16,649 bases of DNA, taken from NCBI GenBank assembly GCA_964472035.1, contig CAYYIT010000051.1, positions 1-16,649 on the forward strand. The letters run 5' to 3'. Shown one piece after another: positions 13,996 through 16,649 of the stretch. Position 1 is the first letter of the stretch, and every line of letters begins with the position of its first letter. The DNA is from UBA3855 sp964472035. GTDB lineage: Bacteria > Bacillota > Clostridia > Oscillospirales > Ruminococcaceae. Position numbers and translations under genes: made by a program. The notes under the pieces were generated by a model. That model made no database searches, was not told the origin of the DNA, and saw only the letters and a program-made list of their open reading frames with translations.

Positions 13996-14433
13996 ATGAA
14001 ACGCTGTCTGTATTATTTGCTTCTTCTGCCGCCGGTACTGGTCTGTGCTGCGGCGGTCTGTCTGAGTCATGCCGGCTCACGCCGGAACCGGTTCCAGCAC
14101 ATCCGTGCGGAGACCGAGGACGCGCGGTGCAGTTATCTTTCATCCAAGGGACTTGCCGCGGAGCTCGTCGGCTCCCGCGCAGTGACGGTGCCAGCGGATC
14201 ACTCCGGCGCCTACGCCGATTACGCCGCACTGCAGGCGCAGCTGCAGCTGCCGCTTGCGGAATACGCCGGTCAGCGTGCGGTGCTGTACACCTACCGCGT
14301 CACGGGGAGCGAACCGCCCCTGTATGCAGAGCTGCTCACCGCGGACGGCTGTCTGATCGGAGTGCAGTGCTACTATCCCGACGAGGGAATGACGCTCGAT
14401 CTGCAGGGGAACCCTGTCGCGGCCGCACAGTAA
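13996..14433 (+). CDS. DUF4830-like secreted or membrane-anchored protein
   Basis: The product has 145 residues. A basic start (MKRCLYY) leads to a hydrophobic segment at about residues 5-26, a signal peptide or membrane anchor. The remainder includes EYAGQRAVLYTYRVTG, LYAELLTADGCLIGVQCYYP and a final MTLDLQGNP, which match my memory of the DUF4830 domain (a tract reading YTY-V followed by a strand with LIG). The ATG at 13996 is chosen over 13981 because AGGAGGG lies about five bases before it. It is a single-gene unit with its own terminator, divergent from rsuA. Function is unknown; DUF4830 proteins are small exported proteins of Clostridia. Confidence 0.8.
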   Translation: MKRCLYYLLLLPPVLVCAAAVCLSHAGSRRNRFQHIRAETEDARCSYLSSKGLAAELVGSRAVTVPADHSGAYADYAALQAQLQLPLAEYAGQRAVLYTYRVTGSEPPLYAELLTADGCLIGVQCYYPDEGMTLDLQGNPVAAAQ

Positions 14434-14445
14434 CAGCAGAAGATC

Positions 14446-14475
14446 GCCCGGTCCGTTGCGGAACCGGGCGTTTTG
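14446..14475 (+). terminator. Terminator of the DUF4830-like gene
   Basis: GCCCGG and CCGGGC (6 bp) continue into TCCG/CGGA with one bulged A, and TTTT follows on the plus strand. There is no U-tract on the minus strand, so it is not an efficient terminator for the converging nrdR operon. Confidence 0.85.
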
Positions 14476-14486
14476 TATGCAGGTTC

Positions 14487-14864
14487 TTAGAACACCTTCA
14501 GCAGACCGCCGATGATCGGGATCTCTCTTGCCTTGCCCGTTGCTGCGCTGATAACGAGCAGGAGCAGGATGGCAAGACATACCAGACCCAGCGCTGCGCC
14601 GACGATCGCGCCGACGATCGGGATGATGCCGAGAATGCCGCCGATCACACCGCAGACCACGCTCAGGATGGTCAGGATCAGACCCTGATTTGCGTAGAAC
14701 TTGCCGAATGCAGAATCGCCGCAGGCTACCAGCGGCACCCAGAACAGGAGCGGAATGCCTGCCACAGCGGCAAGGATCTTGTTCGCAGCGATATCGCTGG
14801 GGTCGAACTGGCTGGTGGAATCCTCGGGGTTCAGTACTTCTTCTTTGAGATCATTGAAATCCAT
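14487..14864 (-). CDS. Small multi-span membrane protein (DUF4870/Tic20-like by eye)
   Basis: This 125-residue protein starts with about 25 polar, acidic residues (MDFNDLKEEVLNPEDSTSQF) and then has three to four hydrophobic segments: about 30-48, 60-82 (possibly split by short Gly-rich turns) and 84-110. The sequence ANKILAAVAGIPLLFWVPL followed by FGKFYANQGLIL resembles the pattern NK-A-Y-IPL...FANQGL of DUF4870/Tic20-like membrane proteins. It lies 17 bases downstream of nrdR with AGAGGAGG before its ATG, so the two are co-transcribed. Function is unknown, and the link with NrdR may be only positional. Confidence 0.85.
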   Translation of the reverse strand: MDFNDLKEEVLNPEDSTSQFDPSDIAANKILAAVAGIPLLFWVPLVACGDSAFGKFYANQGLILTILSVVCGVIGGILGIIPIVGAIVGAALGLVCLAILLLLVISAATGKAREIPIIGGLLKVF

Positions 14865-14881
14865 GTAAATAAGCCTCCTCT

Positions 14882-15334
14882 TTATTTATGGTCACTGTCC
14901 AGCTCCGAGATCGCAGCGATAAATCCGGCAACGTCCGTGAAGTCCTGGTACACGGAAGCGAAACGGATGTAGGCGATGGCATCGATATGGCGCAGACGCT
15001 CCAGCACGATGGCACCGATCCTGTCAGAGGACATCTGACTGTTCCAGCTTCCGGCGAACTTATCCTCCACCTCATCGGCGATGGAATTCACCTGCGCAAT
15101 GGTGACCGGACGCTTTTTGATGGCATGGTAGATACCGCTGAGGAGCTTGTTGCGGTCGAACGGTTCAAACGAACCGTCCCGCTTGACCACGATCCACAGG
15201 GGCTTCTCGACCACCTCATATGTGGTAAAGCGGCGTCCGCACTTCCGGCATTCTCTTCTCCGGCGTTTTTTCTCCTCGGAGGGACGGGAGTCGATGACTT
15301 TGGAATCCTCAAATCCGCAGAACGGACATTTCAT
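14882..15334 (-). CDS. nrdR: Transcriptional repressor NrdR
   Basis: This 150-residue repressor controls ribonucleotide reductase genes by sensing ATP and dATP. The N-terminal zinc ribbon has Cys3-Pro-Phe-Cys6 and Cys29-Arg-Lys-Cys32 followed by GRRFTTYE. The ATP-cone covers about residues 46-136, with VVKRDGSFEPFDRNKLLSGI typical of it. The start at 15334 (MKCPFCG) is fixed by the family N-terminus and has GAGG 8 bases upstream. An in-frame ATG at 15382 lies only about five bases after the expected transcription start and is rejected. It heads a two-gene operon. No ribonucleotide reductase gene is in the window, and I saw no clear NrdR box. Confidence 0.97.
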   Translation of the reverse strand: MKCPFCGFEDSKVIDSRPSEEKKRRRRECRKCGRRFTTYEVVEKPLWIVVKRDGSFEPFDRNKLLSGIYHAIKKRPVTIAQVNSIADEVEDKFAGSWNSQMSSDRIGAIVLERLRHIDAIAYIRFASVYQDFTDVAGFIAAISELDSDHK

Positions 15335-15393
15335 GCCTGGCGCCTCACTTTCGCTGCTGTCCCTGCGGACAGTTCCATTCATAGTACACTTTC

Positions 15394-15422
15394 ATTATAG
15401 CGGAAAATTTACCGGCTGTCAA
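15394..15422 (-). promoter_or_regulatory. Promoter of the nrdR operon
   Basis: On the minus strand perfect TTGACA (15417-15422) and perfect TATAAT (15394-15399) are 17 bases apart, giving a leader of about 53 nt before nrdR. Confidence 0.93.
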
Positions 15423-15439
15423 CTATAATTTCCCGAATT

Positions 15440-15474
15440 TTACGCATTGTAGAAAAATCACTTTTCATCATGAT
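15440..15474 (-). terminator. Weak possible terminator of the isomerase gene
   Basis: On the minus strand AATCA and TGATT can pair around a 10-base loop, followed by TTTTC, directly after the isomerase stop. The stem has only 5 bp, so readthrough into the nrdR promoter region is possible. Confidence 0.3.
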
Positions 15475-16280
15475 TCCGGCGGCTGCGCGGCACGTTCGAC
15501 GCCGGTGATCATGCGCGAGAGCATGCGGTAATTACTGATGAGATCGGAGATGCCGCGGTAGTTGCTGCGGTACAGCTCCAGGATGACGGAGGCATCGGGG
15601 CTGCAGGCATACAGCTCCTCAAGGAAGCCGCGGATCCGGAAGCGCCCCGCACCGAGCAGGAGGCAGTCCCCCATCTCGCTGTGATCGCTGATATGGACAT
15701 GCGCCACATGGCCGCCGAGGGCGCGGAGCATCTGGGCGGGATTTTCCTTGGCACGAACGGCCTGCTTGATATCAAGGACGAAGCGTGCGTCATCGCCCAT
15801 GAGCTTTGCCATTTCCTGCAGGAACTGGAGTGAGCCGCTCTGGCAGCGGACGACGTTTTCCTGCGCGACGGTGATGCCGGCGGCTTTTCCGGCCTCATAG
15901 AGCCGGCGGTAGCGTTCGCAGTAGAATTCCGCCGGAACGGGGTTATGGATGCTGTTGCCGTGGAAGACAAAGATCTGCGCGCCGAGGGTCTGCATGGCCT
16001 CGAAGAAGCGTTTGTAGTAATCGAGCATATCCTCGACGCGGCGTTCGTAGCTTGAAAAGAGCATCATCGGCTCGATGGGACAGGCAAAGGGATGGACGGC
16101 GCTGCAGGTGACGCCGAAGCGCTGCATCAACTCCGCCATGGTCGCAACAAAGGGACGCCGCAGCTCACAGTCCGCATTGATGAACAATTCGATATGGGAA
16201 ATGCCGTTGACGGCCAGCTCATAGAGGGCATCCTCCAGGAGCTTCGGGTACATACAGGCAGTGGACACACCGGCAAGCAT
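15468..16280 (-). CDS. Sugar phosphate isomerase/epimerase (AP2Ec TIM-barrel family)
   Basis: This 270-residue protein belongs to the xylose isomerase-like TIM-barrel family (AP endonuclease 2 fold). Metal-site style motifs are visible in barrel order: GISHIELFIN, VHPFACP, IFVFHGNS, ITVAQENVVRC, ARFVLDIKQA, HVAHVHISDHSEMGDCLLLGAG and ASVILELYRSNY. Substrates of these enzymes vary widely (inositols, ketoses, endonuclease IV-like DNA repair), so the reaction cannot be named. The start at 16280 is supported by AAAGGAGG seven bases upstream. It has its own promoter and is a single-gene unit upstream of nrdR. Its 5' region faces the toxin-like ORF. Confidence 0.9.
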   Translation of the reverse strand: MLAGVSTACMYPKLLEDALYELAVNGISHIELFINADCELRRPFVATMAELMQRFGVTCSAVHPFACPIEPMMLFSSYERRVEDMLDYYKRFFEAMQTLGAQIFVFHGNSIHNPVPAEFYCERYRRLYEAGKAAGITVAQENVVRCQSGSLQFLQEMAKLMGDDARFVLDIKQAVRAKENPAQMLRALGGHVAHVHISDHSEMGDCLLLGAGRFRIRGFLEELYACSPDASVILELYRSNYRGISDLISNYRMLSRMITGVERAAQPPES

Positions 16281-16305
16281 AGCTGCGCCTCCTTTCGTTT
16301 TTCTC

Positions 16306-16334
16306 ATTATAGCATATTTTCCGGAGGTTTGCAA
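16306..16334 (-). promoter_or_regulatory. Promoter of the isomerase gene
   Basis: On the minus strand -35 TTGCAA (16329-16334) and a perfect -10 TATAAT (16306-16311) are 17 bases apart. It overlaps the presumed 5' leader of the plus-strand toxin-like ORF, whose ribosome binding site starts 10 bases away. Confidence 0.88.
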
Positions 16335-16356
16335 GAAAAGAATGGGGGTGATTGTG

Positions 16357-16440
16357 ATGACATGGATGGAGTTTCTGACTCTTTTGCTTGTTGTCTGCGG
16401 AATCATTGAGATTTACCAGAATCACAATAAAAGGAAATAA
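16357..16440 (+). CDS. 27-residue toxin-like membrane peptide (type I toxin candidate)
   Basis: The frame starts MTWMEFLTLLLVVCGIIEIY and ends QNHNKRK: an uncharged-to-hydrophobic single span (residues 5-19) followed by a polar, basic tail. This layout and size match the short holin-like/TxpA-BsrG class of type I toxins of Firmicutes, which insert in the membrane. The ribosome binding site is strong (GGGGGTGAT just upstream of the ATG). The stop codon lies in the stem of a bidirectional terminator. A consensus promoter on the opposite strand downstream (16524-16552) would make an antisense RNA over the 3' end, as in TxpA/RatA. I could not identify a good promoter for the toxin itself. Family assignment is by eye; toxicity is inferred. 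Confidence 0.72.
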   Translation: MTWMEFLTLLLVVCGIIEIYQNHNKRK

Positions 16441-16472
16441 CCGCCCTGCTGCTACATAGGACGGTTATTTTC
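16434..16472. terminator. Bidirectional terminator shared by toxin mRNA and antisense RNA
   Basis: GAAATAACCG (16434-16443) pairs with CGGTTATTTT (16462-16471). After one mismatch, CCT pairs with AGG, leaving a loop of about 10 bases. On the plus strand the 3' arm ends in TTATTTTC; on the minus strand it ends in TTATTTCCTTTTATT. Both RNAs would therefore carry complementary hairpin loops, a natural site for the first contact between them. Confidence 0.75.
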
Positions 16473-16517
16473 AAATCACTTTACCTTTGGGAGCGACCGT
16501 CATCGGCGCGCTCTCTT
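16438..16517 (-). ncRNA. Candidate antisense RNA antitoxin
   Basis: A transcript from the minus-strand promoter at 16524-16552 would start near 16517 and stop at the shared hairpin near 16435-16440, giving about 80 nt. I see no convincing ORF or ribosome binding site in it. It would pair with the last part of the toxin mRNA, including the stop codon and terminator region. The size and tail-to-tail overlap are those of type I antitoxins. Its ends are predicted, not observed. Confidence 0.55.
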
Positions 16518-16523
16518 TCTTTT

Positions 16524-16552
16524 ATTATAGCATTTTTCTCTCTCTTTGTCAA
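16524..16552 (-). promoter_or_regulatory. Consensus promoter for the antisense RNA
   Basis: On the minus strand a perfect TTGACA (16547-16552) and a perfect TATAAT (16524-16529) are 17 bases apart. The only things downstream before the next promoter are the shared hairpin and the toxin-like ORF in antisense. Confidence 0.92.
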
Positions 16553-16561
16553 GCAGTTCAC

Positions 16562-16599
16562 AAAAAGTCCTTCTGCACACAGTGTACAGAAGGACTTTT
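16562..16599 (-). terminator. Strong terminator for a gene entering from the right
   Basis: AAAAGTCCTTCTG pairs with CAGAAGGACTTTT (13 bp), with ACA/TGT extending inside the loop. On the minus strand TTTTTG follows; on the plus strand the arm ends in TTTTC. It isolates the antisense promoter from whatever is transcribed from the right. Confidence 0.9.
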
Positions 16600-16649
16600 C
16601 AGTCTGTCGAAAAAGTCCCGTCCAGCCACTGCGCCTCTGGCGCAGGGCT
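16599..16649 (-). CDS. Possible C-terminal end of a gene running off the right edge
   Basis: The last 51 bases are open on the minus strand (SPAPEAQWLDGTFSTD then stop), and the stop codon abuts a strong terminator. Only 16 residues are visible, so neither coding status nor family can be judged. It could also be the tail of a dispersed repeat. Confidence 0.25.
   Translation of the reverse strand, partial: SPAPEAQWLDGTFSTD

Noticed and set aside
14446..14475. Hairpin as terminator of the nrdR operon (minus strand)
   Set aside because: There is no T run on the minus strand after the stem. It fits only the plus-strand gene.
15335..15400. NrdR box upstream of nrdR
   Set aside because: The short AT-rich stretches near the promoter do not form the expected inverted repeat (ACACnATAT type) well enough to call.
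1..16649. CRISPR array, phage or transposase gene
   Set aside because: There are no regularly spaced direct repeats, and no integrase, transposase or phage structural gene. The accessory content is limited to the two small modules.

Overview
The window looks like chromosome from a gut-type, low-to-medium GC Clostridia, most likely Oscillospiraceae/Ruminococcaceae (Ruminococcus-like). This is inferred from the hrcA-grpE-dnaK-dnaJ order with a CIRCE operator, the Asp23-fakA-recG cluster typical of Firmicutes, Gram-positive style Shine-Dalgarno sequences (AGGAGG-like) and sigma-A promoters with 17 bp spacers, and small accessory membrane proteins common in that group. The species cannot be fixed from the sequence alone. 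Almost every gene lies on the minus strand. The three plus-strand genes are a DUF4830-like secreted protein, a 20-codon microORF and a 27-codon toxin-like ORF.

Layout from left to right. At the left edge (1-142) there is a near-perfect promoter firing out of the window. A zinc-ribbon membrane protein follows (143-940), with a doubtful small ORF upstream of it. A four-tRNA operon (Val-Asp-Phe-Gly, minus strand, 1281-1606) has its own consensus promoter and two tandem hairpin terminators. Next is an operon of an Asp23/Gls24 protein, the fatty-acid kinase fakA and the branch-migration helicase recG (1776-5921), read from a promoter at 6006-6034. The heat-shock operon hrcA-grpE-dnaK-dnaJ (6106-10861) is read from a promoter whose start region is covered by a perfect CIRCE element, so HrcA represses its own operon. 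It ends in a GNRA-capped terminator. Hairpins lie between grpE and dnaK and between dnaK and dnaJ.

From 11000 to 11700 lies the most unusual small module: an XRE-type repressor gene (minus) facing a strong divergent promoter (plus) that drives a structured leader and a 20-residue hydrophobic microprotein, closed by a long perfect terminator hairpin. It is followed by an orphan MsmX/UgpC-type sugar importer ATPase with a long 3' UTR, a 16S pseudouridine synthase of the RsuA family, the DUF4830-like protein (plus), an nrdR plus small membrane protein operon, and a TIM-barrel sugar phosphate isomerase/epimerase.

The right end (16300-16650) holds a probable type I toxin-antitoxin locus: a 27-residue single-span membrane peptide with a strong ribosome binding site, ending in a bidirectional hairpin, and a consensus promoter on the opposite strand that would produce an antisense RNA of about 80 nt across that hairpin. 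The type I locus and the XRE/microprotein module are the best candidates for undescribed biology. The rest is conserved housekeeping sequence.
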